Shown here one piece after another: positions 27,747 to 35,675 of a stretch of DNA of 64,000 bases. Location of the stretch: contig CAYSPT010000008.1 of NCBI GenBank assembly GCA_964432985.1, positions 1 to 64,000 of the forward strand, written 5' to 3'. How positions within the stretch are numbered: the stretch's first letter is position 1; every line of letters begins with the position of its first letter. The position numbers and the translations under genes are program-made. The notes below the pieces were generated by a model. That model did not search any database. It saw only the letters and a list, made by a program, of their open reading frames with translations, and was not told the origin of the DNA. Origin of the DNA: CAYSPT01 sp964432985. Lineage in GTDB: Bacteria > Muiribacteriota > CAYSPT01.

Positions 27747-28745
27747 TCAATTCGTCCCTTCGCCGACATCGTACAGTTCCCTGAGGAAAGCAAATCCCCC
27801 GGCCAGGGCAATCTCCCGCTGTTTAAATTGTGTCATGCCCCGCTGACGGTCCTGAAAAAACACCTGGCGGATTTCCCGCCTGACATTCTGGACGTTCTTC
27901 TTCAGGGTGGCAATGAAGGCCTCCATGGGACTTCCTTTTGGGAAAGCCTCGTACTGCTCCCGGTTGAGCAGCGAGCAGGTGATGACGTGCAGCTCGGGTG
28001 GGATTACCAGCACAAACCGGTCGTTGAGGATGAACACACCGTAGCCGAGTTCCGACATTTTCACAGAGAAGGTGTTGCGTCCATCTCCCATGAATCCGAA
28101 CTGTACATGGCGCTCCATGGCGGTGCAGATGTCATTGTTGAGCATACTGAGGATTTCTTCCTTTTGCTCCCGATCATCCGCGAAGAACGTCTTGATGCAT
28201 TCCCTGACATACCGCTTGACCCTGTACTCTAGTGAATAGGCAGTGCACTCGTAGTACTGGCGTTCGGTAAACGTGCCGAAAAGGTGACGATTGTGCTCAA
28301 ACTCGTCCCGACTCATATAATCACCGGTGAGCTGCCGATCGATGATCCGCTTGCGCACGATTTCATCCCGTATGAAGTCGAGTATTTCCGGCGACGGTTT
28401 TCTTTCCAGGATGATTTCGAACTGCTCGGCTTTGCGCAGAAACGCCAGGTACTGTTTGAACATCAGCGAGTCGGGAAAGCCGAGCAGCCGGTTCAAATAT
28501 TCACCGTTTTCCCGATTGAAACGATCAATCCAGTATCGCCTGGCCACTTCCACCCGACGCCGCTCGACCATACCCACGGTCAGCCGCCTGGGAACTTTTT
28601 GATCGGGCGATGTGACGGTCCCCCCCCCATTTACAACTATCGCCATGTCTTTTTCTCCGATCGCTTCCGCCCAAGCGCTGTCCGCGCTGTTCAATGCCTT
28701 CATGAACAAAAACAAAATAGCAGCAACAATAATGATGCCTTTCAT
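27747..28745 (-). CDS. Secreted or anchored protein of unknown function, partner of the 1561-residue protein
   Basis: A 332-residue protein with a signal peptide or anchor (MKGIIIVAAILFLF) and then a highly charged, mostly helical body. The Arg/Glu/Tyr-rich middle (RYWIDRFNRENGEYLNRLLG, YRVKRYVRECIKTFF) has no family I recognise. The overall layout, exported and helix-rich with charged pairs, resembles periplasmic SurA/PrsA-type chaperones without the PPIase part. That is a loose resemblance only. A run of nine G codes for Gly40-42. It is the first gene after the sigma-54 promoter at 28881 and 44 bases before the giant gene. Confidence 0.6.
   Translation of the reverse strand: MKGIIIVAAILFLFMKALNSADSAWAEAIGEKDMAIVVNGGGTVTSPDQKVPRRLTVGMVERRRVEVARRYWIDRFNRENGEYLNRLLGFPDSLMFKQYLAFLRKAEQFEIILERKPSPEILDFIRDEIVRKRIIDRQLTGDYMSRDEFEHNRHLFGTFTERQYYECTAYSLEYRVKRYVRECIKTFFADDREQKEEILSMLNNDICTAMERHVQFGFMGDGRNTFSVKMSELGYGVFILNDRFVLVIPPELHVITCSLLNREQYEAFPKGSPMEAFIATLKKNVQNVRREIRQVFFQDRQRGMTQFKQREIALAGGFAFLRELYDVGEGTN
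28620..28628. repeat. Nine-base homopolymer near the 5' end of the 332-residue protein gene
   Basis: Nine C on the plus strand (nine G in the sense strand) at codons 40-42, just after the signal peptide. A one-base change would stop the protein early, the layout seen in phase-variable surface genes. Confidence 0.9.
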
Positions 28746-28880
28746 GAAACACACCCCCTGTTCGCTAACCCGGAAAGGGCAGTAGGCTTTCTATTGCGGC
28801 CAGGAAACCGATCGTATTTTCCGGGTTAATACTCGATACTCTGATCGCAAAAAGCATTGATCGCCCTGGTAAATAGTGAA

Positions 28881-28896
28881 AGCGAATTCCGGGCCA
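28881..28896 (-). promoter_or_regulatory. Sigma-54 (-24/-12) promoter of the large secreted-protein operon
   Basis: On the minus strand TGGCCCGGAATTCGCT has GG, exactly ten bases, then GC. It differs at only two of 16 positions from the promoter at 13732. It lies about 136 bases before the ATG at 28745. Confidence 0.68.
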
Positions 28897-28948
28897 AACG
28901 CACAAACATGGTTAAACAGGGCAGCTTGAAGGGGAATCAGGGAGTATA

Positions 28949-29001
28949 TTGTTCAGAACAAGGACACAAGGATGGGAAAACAAGTGTTCACTTTTAGAAC
29001 A
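28949..29001 (-). promoter_or_regulatory. Candidate upstream activator sites
   Basis: TTGTTC-A-GAACAA (28949-28961) and TGTTC-N7-GAACA (28985-29001) are inverted repeats about 55-105 bases upstream of the -24 element, the right place for a sigma-54 activator. The activator gene ends at 29013, next to them. Confidence 0.5.
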
Positions 29002-29012
29002 AACAGGTCAGG

Positions 29013-29966
29013 TCATTCCGGGGCGGTCAGGCCGTATTTCTTCATTTTCTCGTACAGGGTAGTCCGGCTGATATCGAGAATCTCGGCGCTCCGGCTCTTG
29101 TTCCAACCGGTGTGTTTGAGCACCTTGTGGATGTAGTGCCGTTCGTGCTCCTTTAACGATACCAAGGAGTCCGGGCTGACGACGTCCCGGTCCACCTCGG
29201 CCGTTTGAAGCCTGACCGGAAGATCTTCAACCCAGATGTGATCGGTGATCACCAGAGCCATGGCACGCCGGATGACATTTCTGAGTTCCCGGATGTTCCC
29301 GGGCCAGGAGTGGGTCTGGAGAATGCCCAGGGCGGCAACCGACACCTCTTTGACCTCCTTGTCCATCTCCTCGTTGCACTCTAAAATGAGCTGGTTGATG
29401 ATGAGATGGAGGTCTTCCAGACGGTCCCGCAGGGGCAGCATGTGAAAGTGGACTACGTTAAGCCGGTAGAGCAGGTCTTCGCGGAATTCTTTGCTCGCCA
29501 CCATGGCTTCAAGATCTTTGTTGGTGGCGGCAACAATTCTGACGTCAACCTTATGAGCCCGGGCGTCACCCAAACGTTCGATTTCTCCATTTTCGATCGC
29601 CCTGAGCATCTTAGCCTGTAGCAGTAATGGCATATCGCCTATTTCATCGAGGAACAGAGTCCCGCCGTCGGCAGCGGCAAATTTGCCTTCCTTGTCACTG
29701 GTGGCACCGGTGAAGGATCCTTTGCGATGACCAAACAGCTCCGATTCAATCAGGTTCTCCGGAATGGCGGCGCAGTTTACGGTGATGAATTTTTTCCGGG
29801 GAAGATGGCTGTGCTCGTGCAGAGCCCGGGCAAACACTTCCTTGCCGGTCCCGGTTTCTCCCGTAATGAGAACGGGGACGTTTGTCGTTGCCACCCGGCT
29901 GGCGGTATCAAACATCCGGGCGTATTCAGGCGTGGATGAAATAATCTTGCCGAACTGGTTGATCAT
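29013..29966 (-). CDS. Sigma-54-dependent transcriptional activator without a sensor domain
   Basis: An enhancer-binding protein of 317 residues that begins directly with the AAA+ domain. Walker A GETGTGKE (36-43), the sigma-54 contact loop GSFTGA (83-88, a known functional variant of GAFTGA), Walker B GTLFLDEIG (102-110), and Arg-finger segment FREDLLYRL are all intact. A Fis-type helix-turn-helix (about 285-315, NKSRSAEILDISRTTLYEKM) ends it. The lack of a receiver or GAF domain suggests control by a partner. Its start overlaps the STAS gene by 4 bases (ATGA), so the STAS protein may be that partner. The sigma-54 promoter at 28881 lies just downstream. Confidence 0.92.
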   Translation of the reverse strand: MINQFGKIISSTPEYARMFDTASRVATTNVPVLITGETGTGKEVFARALHEHSHLPRKKFITVNCAAIPENLIESELFGHRKGSFTGATSDKEGKFAAADGGTLFLDEIGDMPLLLQAKMLRAIENGEIERLGDARAHKVDVRIVAATNKDLEAMVASKEFREDLLYRLNVVHFHMLPLRDRLEDLHLIINQLILECNEEMDKEVKEVSVAALGILQTHSWPGNIRELRNVIRRAMALVITDHIWVEDLPVRLQTAEVDRDVVSPDSLVSLKEHERHYIHKVLKHTGWNKSRSAEILDISRTTLYEKMKKYGLTAPE

Positions 29967-30325
29967 GGCTCGTCTCCACGTTCCACGTCCTGGCTGAAAG
30001 ACGCTACTGCTTTCTCCACGGAAGGATATATGCTTATAAACTGTTTCAAGCCCACCATGTCAAACAGGAGACTGACATTATTCAAAGGATTGGCCAATTT
30101 AAAGACACCGCCCCTGTTGGCCGTTTCCTGGACCACGTGCGTCAGCATCCCCAGCGCGTAACTGTTGAGATACGTAACTTCTCCCAGGTCCAGCACGAAA
30201 TACTTTTCACCAGAATGACGGAAGCTGCCAATAACCTTCTTCAGCTTGTAGGCATCTTCCGTTTGCACCCGGCCTTCAGCCGAGATGATCATGACATCTC
30301 CGTGTTTTTTACCGATAAATTCCAT
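29963..30325 (-). CDS. STAS domain protein cotranscribed with the sigma-54 activator
   Basis: A 120-residue STAS domain. DLGEVTYLNSYALGML carries Ser55 at the phospho-site position. The C-terminus shows the usual LLFDMVGLKQFI pattern. Stop and start overlap the activator gene (ATGA), so the two are translationally coupled and probably act together. On the minus strand a TATAGT/TATAAT cluster near 30370 could be its promoter. Confidence 0.85.
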   Translation of the reverse strand: MEFIGKKHGDVMIISAEGRVQTEDAYKLKKVIGSFRHSGEKYFVLDLGEVTYLNSYALGMLTHVVQETANRGGVFKLANPLNNVSLLFDMVGLKQFISIYPSVEKAVASFSQDVERGDEP

Positions 30326-30461
30326 AGCCTGCCAAACACACTTCCCGGTTACGTTTTATCGCAGCGAGCATATTATACTATACCCTACCTTATTCTTGCA
30401 TGAAGTCCTTTCTCCAATAAATATTCAGGATGTTCAGAAGCATATATGAAAGTTAATGTAT

Positions 30462-30490
30462 TTGACTATATTAAATTGAAAAGCTATGAT
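30462..30490 (+). promoter_or_regulatory. Sigma-70-type promoter of the minor pilin operon
   Basis: TTGACT (30462-30467), 17 bases, TATGAT (30485-30490), 57 bases before the first pilin-like gene. So the minor pilins look constitutive, unlike the sigma-54-driven pilus ATPase. Confidence 0.65.
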
Positions 30491-30546
30491 GAATTGAAGA
30501 GAAAAATTACTAGGGATACATAGAGTTAAGAAAGGAAGCTTCTGAC

Positions 30547-30984
30547 ATGCGGGTCTCACCTGAACACCGGGCATTCACGTTGTTGGAAATTCTGGTGTCT
30601 GTGGCTATACTGGGGATGGCTATTATTCCCATATCATCGCTTTTTTCCCAGGGTCTTTCCATGCTCCGGGAAATGCGGGATCGTACCATCATAATTAATA
30701 TAGCAGAGCAGCAAATCCACCGATACATACAGGACCTCAGCCAGCTCGAGTCCGGGGATAGCCCCATCAATTTTACCGACCGTGACATCACGGATGATAT
30801 CGTCGACGAATACAGCGACCGGTTGCAATACATCCGCAATCTGAAAATCGAGGCCACCGTGCAGCCAGCGTCACTGTGTGTCAGTGGCGGAAGTGAAATA
30901 ATCATCAAATCCAGCTGGAAAAGCGGGAAACGGACGGTAGAGTTCAGCCTCTTCAACATCAAAGCCAGAGAGGACATGTTGTGA
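30547..30984 (+). CDS. Minor pseudopilin (GspI/PilV-like)
   Basis: A 145-residue type IV pilin-like protein. The prepilin site is HRA-FTLLEILVSVAILG, with Ala9 in place of the usual Gly before Phe10 and Glu14 at +5. A long hydrophobic helix follows, then a short globular domain. It would be cleaved and N-methylated by prepilin peptidase, and would form part of a pilus or type II pseudopilus tip. It is the first of three overlapping pilin-type genes. The peptidase gene is not in the window. Confidence 0.85.
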   Translation: MRVSPEHRAFTLLEILVSVAILGMAIIPISSLFSQGLSMLREMRDRTIIINIAEQQIHRYIQDLSQLESGDSPINFTDRDITDDIVDEYSDRLQYIRNLKIEATVQPASLCVSGGSEIIIKSSWKSGKRTVEFSLFNIKAREDML

Positions 30985-31460
30985 AGAACACGCCGCAGCC
31001 AAGAGGTATGACTACCGTAGAATTACTGATAGGAACAGCGTTGTTGCTGGTAATCGGCGGAATCTTTGCCATGGGAATACGGTGGTCCAGGCACAGTGGA
31101 GCTACCCTGGAGAAAACCGATTTGACGGCCAAACTACGAAACTGTTCCGTTGTCCTGGCCAAGCAGCTTTACCTGGCAAACGAGTTTCTCTACCCTTCCG
31201 ACGCCTCGGATGACGAGGTAAACCAGATCGTTTTTAAAAACAACAGAAATGAAATCCTGACAATTTTTCTCAATGAAGAGGGGAAAGTCTGTCTTTACAA
31301 CTACACCACCGGCTATTTTAAGGAAATCGTCCCCTACACCATCGAATTCAAAGGCCGCCTGGTGGATAAGGGCTTGATTCACTACCTGATTGAAATAGAG
31401 AAGGACGAGTACCGCTTTACCCTACAAAATGAGCTTTCCACCTGCAACACCCTGCCCTGA
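30981..31460 (+). CDS. Minor pseudopilin (GspJ/PilW-like)
   Basis: A 159-residue pilin-like protein with site PRG-MTTVELLIGTALLLVIGG: Gly9, Met10 and Glu14 at +5. The GTG start overlaps the previous stop by 4 bases (GTGA), so translation is coupled. The globular part is beta-rich with two Cys that could pair. Its place after the GspI-like gene and before the GspK-like gene matches the I-J-K order of type II secretion tips. Confidence 0.82.
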   Translation: MKNTPQPRGMTTVELLIGTALLLVIGGIFAMGIRWSRHSGATLEKTDLTAKLRNCSVVLAKQLYLANEFLYPSDASDDEVNQIVFKNNRNEILTIFLNEEGKVCLYNYTTGYFKEIVPYTIEFKGRLVDKGLIHYLIEIEKDEYRFTLQNELSTCNTLP

Positions 31461-31476
31461 GTGAGGAGCGTGTTCG

Positions 31477-33036
31477 ATGAACGTGAATGGATCGATGATC
31501 GGTTTGAAACGCCGCGGGAAAAGGACTGAACGTGGGATTGCCTATGTCATGGCCCTGGTAATCGTATTAGTACTGTTTATGATTTTCTTTGCCATGAACC
31601 GCTTTACCAGCAACGAGATGAGACTCTTCGGCCGGATACTCAACCTCAAGAAAGCCGAGTACCTGGTCCGCACCGGGCTCAACATAGCCGAAGACAGGCT
31701 CCAGCAGGAACGCTGGTACGGGGCAGACGCGCCTTCGGGAACCCTGGAGCCGGACCTGCCCGAGCGCAGCGCCTACATCAAAATCTACGCAGACGACTAT
31801 ATCCTCTCCAAGGATGTCAAGCTGGTTGAAATCGGCGAGAACGGTTATGTGCTGCTCGATCACGTCAAGGTGTATGTCTACGCCAAATACAAGGACCGCC
31901 TCCTGTACGGGTATGGTAAGTACATTATCAGCCCCGAGCCCATATACGATGGCACGTCCACCAAAGGGCTCGACCCCGAAAACCCCGACCAGATAGCCGC
32001 CCGGACCTTTCGCCGGATGATCAATGTGAAGATTCTCACCGAAGAGGAGATACTGGACAACGTGCCCGGATTCGCCGGACTGGACGACCGGGAAAGCCGC
32101 CGTAAGCTGGGAGAGTACCTGGCGGAGCTGCAGCATGACTTCGTCAAGAACTATGCCCGCAACAAACAGCTTTCCGAAAACATTTCCGACCACCTGGTCA
32201 TCTCTGAAGAGAAGCTTCCCAAAGACAAGATGCACGACTACATCGCCAACCTCGATTCCCTGTCTTCTGCGGGTGGTGATCTAAACGCCTTGAAAAACCA
32301 GTTCATCCGCGATAACTTCTCCCGCTTTTTCATGAGCACCGGGTGGGACATCTCCCCCGAAGAGAAGGAAGATAATCTCGCCGATATAGACATCGATCTG
32401 GGACCGGCTCCGGAACGGACCAGTGACGGGGAGAAAATCCGTGCCATACGGGTCGTTTATGGCGCACCTCATCCCATACGGGTTCCGCCCGCCAGGCCCC
32501 GCTTCGGGTACAGCCGTGACAATTCAGCGGGGGAAAAATATCTGGATTACATCCAGGACCGGGGCGATGGTGCAGACCCCTCCGATACTCCCCGGGACTA
32601 CGTTGAAAGCGTCTCACGTACCTTGACCTCGTACAAGTACGGGATCAAGTGGAACTGCGACGAAGTGCTCGACGTCGACCCCATTAGCGGTGATATAACG
32701 GAAGTGAACGAAGGTGTGGGCACCGGTAACAATTCAGCCGGGGTGTTTCTTTATTTCTACGATAACAAAGATGCTTCCCCCCCCGTCTGCACCAATCTGG
32801 AATACCACGCGGCCATCAATCCCCCGGCCCCGGCCCACACCAACTACTACATGAAGGACCAGGACAGCGGCACCGAGATGGCAGTCTCCACGGCCATGAA
32901 CTTCTTTCTGAAATACGTGGACGAGACCAACGTCTTTATGCCTAACGGTAAGGGTGAGTCAGAGAGCTGGTGGAAATTGTTTGTTTTACCGGGACCGCCC
33001 ACGCCAGCCTGGGGTGTGGTTACCGACAACTTTTAG
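31477..33036 (+). CDS. GspK/PilX-like large pseudopilin
   Basis: The 519-residue protein has the third prepilin-like start, ERG-IAYVMALVIVLVLFMIF, lacking Glu at +5 as GspK and PilX proteins do. A large globular region of about 480 residues follows. A segment DNVPGFAGLDDRESRRKLGEYL looks like the GspK helical insertion. The C-terminus is acidic and Asn/Pro-rich. In type II systems GspK caps the pseudopilus. It ends tail-to-tail with the FecR-like gene, overlapping it by 4 bases. Confidence 0.72.
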   Translation: MNVNGSMIGLKRRGKRTERGIAYVMALVIVLVLFMIFFAMNRFTSNEMRLFGRILNLKKAEYLVRTGLNIAEDRLQQERWYGADAPSGTLEPDLPERSAYIKIYADDYILSKDVKLVEIGENGYVLLDHVKVYVYAKYKDRLLYGYGKYIISPEPIYDGTSTKGLDPENPDQIAARTFRRMINVKILTEEEILDNVPGFAGLDDRESRRKLGEYLAELQHDFVKNYARNKQLSENISDHLVISEEKLPKDKMHDYIANLDSLSSAGGDLNALKNQFIRDNFSRFFMSTGWDISPEEKEDNLADIDIDLGPAPERTSDGEKIRAIRVVYGAPHPIRVPPARPRFGYSRDNSAGEKYLDYIQDRGDGADPSDTPRDYVESVSRTLTSYKYGIKWNCDEVLDVDPISGDITEVNEGVGTGNNSAGVFLYFYDNKDASPPVCTNLEYHAAINPPAPAHTNYYMKDQDSGTEMAVSTAMNFFLKYVDETNVFMPNGKGESESWWKLFVLPGPPTPAWGVVTDNF

Positions 33037-33833
33037 TGCGAGGTAGTGTGCAGCGGCGCCAGTGCCTCTTTGCACTTGGGGCAGAACTTGCCCTTCTCCG
33101 TTTTAAAACCGCATTTGGGACAGACCATTCCTGAGACTGACTCCCCGGCGGCATCGTCGGCGTCCGAATCTCTCTCGAAGTCCGGTTCCTCACTACCATG
33201 GTCGTAATCTCCCAGCAGTTCTTCTACTGGCTGTCCATCAAAAATTTCTTTGGGCAGGAACAGGGGTGAAGGTTTCCCCAGCGGTTTCCCCTCTGTTATC
33301 TTGAGAGCAAAACCTGAGCGGACGGTACGTTTCCGGTCGTCTTTACTGGCTGATACCGTTCCCCTGATGACCGCCAGGCGGGTGGCGCCGGTGTCTTCAT
33401 CTACGGATAGTCTGAACGCGGTGCCCACCACTCCCATGACCGCCACCGGAGTGGTCACGTAGTATTTTGCAGAGTTACGTTTGATCGATGTAAAGGTGTC
33501 ACCACGATTAAGCTGCAGCCAGATTTCCGGTTTATTATCTTTTACTTTAAAGGTCTTGATTTCCACTTCGGTAGCTGGTGCTACCTTGAGCGCGCCATTA
33601 TCCCGTAATGTGAGTGTCCCCCGGCTGTCGGATTCGGTTTTGATGACATCTCCGGGCTTGAGCCGGTCTCCCGAAGTGACGACGCGCCACGTGCTGGAAT
33701 CCGTTACCTGCACCAGCACATTTCCTTCTACGTCGTCGACGGTAAAACCACCGCCACTCCTCCGGCAGCCATACAGGCCGAAAGCCACTACCGCGAACGC
33801 TACCATACAACACACCAGAAGCGGTTTTCTCAT
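33033..33833 (-). CDS. FecR-domain lipoprotein with a C-terminal zinc ribbon
   Basis: A 266-residue lipoprotein with lipobox LYGC (Cys23). Residues about 30-190 form a FecR domain: GDRLKPGDVIKTESDSRGTLTL, YYVTTPVAVMGVVGTAF and TRLAVIRGTVS. These domains sense or scaffold at the envelope. An acidic linker follows, then a C-terminal zinc ribbon with C238-x2-C241 and C251-x2-C254 (CPKCGFKTEKGKFCPKC). Zinc ribbons are rare in exported lipoproteins. The ATG is 6 bases from AAGGAGG. Confidence 0.8.
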   Translation of the reverse strand: MRKPLLVCCMVAFAVVAFGLYGCRRSGGGFTVDDVEGNVLVQVTDSSTWRVVTSGDRLKPGDVIKTESDSRGTLTLRDNGALKVAPATEVEIKTFKVKDNKPEIWLQLNRGDTFTSIKRNSAKYYVTTPVAVMGVVGTAFRLSVDEDTGATRLAVIRGTVSASKDDRKRTVRSGFALKITEGKPLGKPSPLFLPKEIFDGQPVEELLGDYDHGSEEPDFERDSDADDAAGESVSGMVCPKCGFKTEKGKFCPKCKEALAPLHTTSH

Positions 33834-33915
33834 GGGCGACCTCCTTGTTTCATTGTAGCAGTCCTTATGGAAAACCGCAATATCAACTTTCACGCGATAG
33901 ATCCTAACGAGGTTA

Positions 33916-33944
33916 TTGCTACTGCACAGTGCAGTTGTTACAAT
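33916..33944 (+). promoter_or_regulatory. Promoter with palindromic operator before the secretin-N/dinB operon
   Basis: TTGCTA (33916-33921), 17 bases, TACAAT (33939-33944). The spacer carries the perfect palindrome ACTGCAC-A-GTGCAGT (33921-33935). The ATG is 7 bases after the -10, so transcription would begin at or next to the start codon, giving a leaderless message. No ribosome site is present. A repressor here would control dinB. Confidence 0.55.
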
Positions 33945-33950
33945 AAAGAT

Positions 33951-34481
33951 ATGTACCGTATTCTTTTTTTCTTCTGTCTACTGTGCGTGGGAAGCGCTTC
34001 AGGACCTTTACAGGGAAGCACTGCCCGGGCTGATGAACCGATATATATTGAGGCTGAAAATGAGTACCTGTCCCTGGAAGCCCGCCAGGCGGACATAAGG
34101 GTCCTTTTTACCCTGATCAGCCGTAGTTCGGGGATAAACCTGGTCATGGACAAAGAGGTACAGGGACAAATCACCCTGTCTTTAGAAGATGTGCATTACG
34201 TAATCGCCCTGCATCTGATTGCCCGGACCAACGGGTACCGGGTGGTGAGAATCGACAATATCTATTACATAGGCAGTCCGGAAAACCAGGCTGGTATCTT
34301 ATCCGGTACGGCAACCAGGACCTTCCGCCTGAATTTCGCCGAAGCCCAAACCGTAGCCGGAATACTCGGTGATCTTTACGGGGACAGGATTTTGGTGGCC
34401 GTGGACCACGCCAACAACGCAATTATCGTTTCAGGAGAGCTTGTAACGCTCGAAGAAATATCCAGGAGCCTGCTTCCATGA
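33951..34481 (+). CDS. Isolated secretin N-domain protein (PilQ N0-N1-like)
   Basis: A 176-residue exported protein (signal peptide ending about ARA). Residues about 32-95 form an STN/N0 domain (LEARQADIRVLFTLISRSSG, MDKEVQGQITLSLED). Residues about 108-170 form an N1/KH-like domain with TFRLNFAEAQTVAGIL and VDHANNAIIVSG, as in PilQ. The membrane-spanning secretin domain is absent, so it is not a channel itself. It could be a periplasmic adaptor for a secretin encoded elsewhere. It overlaps dinB by 4 bases (ATGA). Confidence 0.78.
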   Translation: MYRILFFFCLLCVGSASGPLQGSTARADEPIYIEAENEYLSLEARQADIRVLFTLISRSSGINLVMDKEVQGQITLSLEDVHYVIALHLIARTNGYRVVRIDNIYYIGSPENQAGILSGTATRTFRLNFAEAQTVAGILGDLYGDRILVAVDHANNAIIVSGELVTLEEISRSLLP

Positions 34482-35632
34482 CTCGACACATCATACACGT
34501 GGACATGGACGCCTTCTTTGCGGCAGTGGAGCAGCGGGACCATCCGGAGCTGGTGGGAAAACCGGTCATCGTCGGCGGCGATCCCCACGGCCGGGGAGTG
34601 GTCAGCGCCGCCTCCTACGAAGCCAGAGAGTACGGCGTCCACAGCGCCATGCCGATGAAACAGGCACTTAAACGATGCCCCCAGGCAGTGGTCAAGCCAG
34701 TGCATATGGAACGATATGTCCAGGTTTCCCGCTCTATCCACGGCATATTCGAGCAGTTCACCCCCCTGATCGAGCCGGTCTCCATAGATGAAGCGTTTCT
34801 TGACGTCACCTCCTGTTTCTCGCTTTTTGGAACGGCGGTGGAGATAGCCTCCATGATCAAGCAGGAAATAAAGCGCCAGACCGGTCTCACCGCTTCCGTT
34901 GGTGTGGCTCCCAACAAATTCCTGGCCAAGCTGGCCAGCGACCTGGAGAAACCTGACGGAATGGTGGTCATCACCGAAGAGAACAAGCAGCGAATACTGG
35001 ACCCGCTGCCCGTCGGCAGGATATGGGGGGTTGGCAGGGTGACCGAGCGGGCGCTTCGTTCACGAGGAATTCGCACCATTGTCCAACTGCGCCGGGCACG
35101 GGAATCTTCTTTAAAACCACTGGTCGGTTCATTTGCCGCGGGACTGCTCCTGCTGGCCCGAGGGATAGACGACCGGCCTCTTGAAACTCTGCGGGAGGCA
35201 AAGAGCATGTCCACCGAAACTACCTTTGCCGAGGATATAACCGACGGCGAAATCCTGCGTAACGTTCTCTCTGGACAGGTGGATGAAGTTGGGCAGCGGC
35301 TCCGCTCCGCCGGAATCAAAGCCCGCACGATTACCGTCAAGTTCAGATACGGCTCGTTTAAAACCATCACCAGGAGCTTCACCCTGAGTTCCCCCACCAA
35401 CACCACCATGACCTTATGGAATTCAACCCGGACGATTTTTAAAGCGTGGCAGGAAAAACAGAGGGGACCGTTGAGATTGATCGGATTTGCCGCTTCATCC
35501 CTGGAAGAGGAATACTCACAGCAGCAACTGCTTTTTGAAGACCCGGAAGAAAAGAGACAGCAGCAGCTCGACCGGGTGATGGACCGCATACAGAAACGAT
35601 TCGGGCGAAACGCCCTGCGCCGCGGCTATTAA
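34478..35632 (+). CDS. dinB: DNA polymerase IV
   Basis: A Y-family translesion polymerase of 384 residues. HVDMDAFFAAVEQ holds Asp9, and SIDEAFLD holds Asp104-Glu105, the catalytic metal ligands. GVAPNKFLAKLASD and IWGVGRVTE (thumb HhH) follow, then the little-finger domain. QQLLFED near residue 352 is a beta-clamp binding motif. Pol IV bypasses damaged bases and extends misaligned ends. It lies downstream of a pilus-type gene with a 4-base overlap, an odd neighbour for a repair gene. Confidence 0.95.
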   Translation: MTRHIIHVDMDAFFAAVEQRDHPELVGKPVIVGGDPHGRGVVSAASYEAREYGVHSAMPMKQALKRCPQAVVKPVHMERYVQVSRSIHGIFEQFTPLIEPVSIDEAFLDVTSCFSLFGTAVEIASMIKQEIKRQTGLTASVGVAPNKFLAKLASDLEKPDGMVVITEENKQRILDPLPVGRIWGVGRVTERALRSRGIRTIVQLRRARESSLKPLVGSFAAGLLLLARGIDDRPLETLREAKSMSTETTFAEDITDGEILRNVLSGQVDEVGQRLRSAGIKARTITVKFRYGSFKTITRSFTLSSPTNTTMTLWNSTRTIFKAWQEKQRGPLRLIGFAASSLEEEYSQQQLLFEDPEEKRQQQLDRVMDRIQKRFGRNALRRGY

Positions 35633-35675
35633 CCAGGAAAATGCGGTTGGTTTCGGCTAAAGAAGCAGATATCGG

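Noticed and set aside
34615..35589. 324-codon frame antisense to dinB
   Set aside because: Ser/Arg-rich composition typical of a shadow frame; dinB is unambiguous on the other strand.
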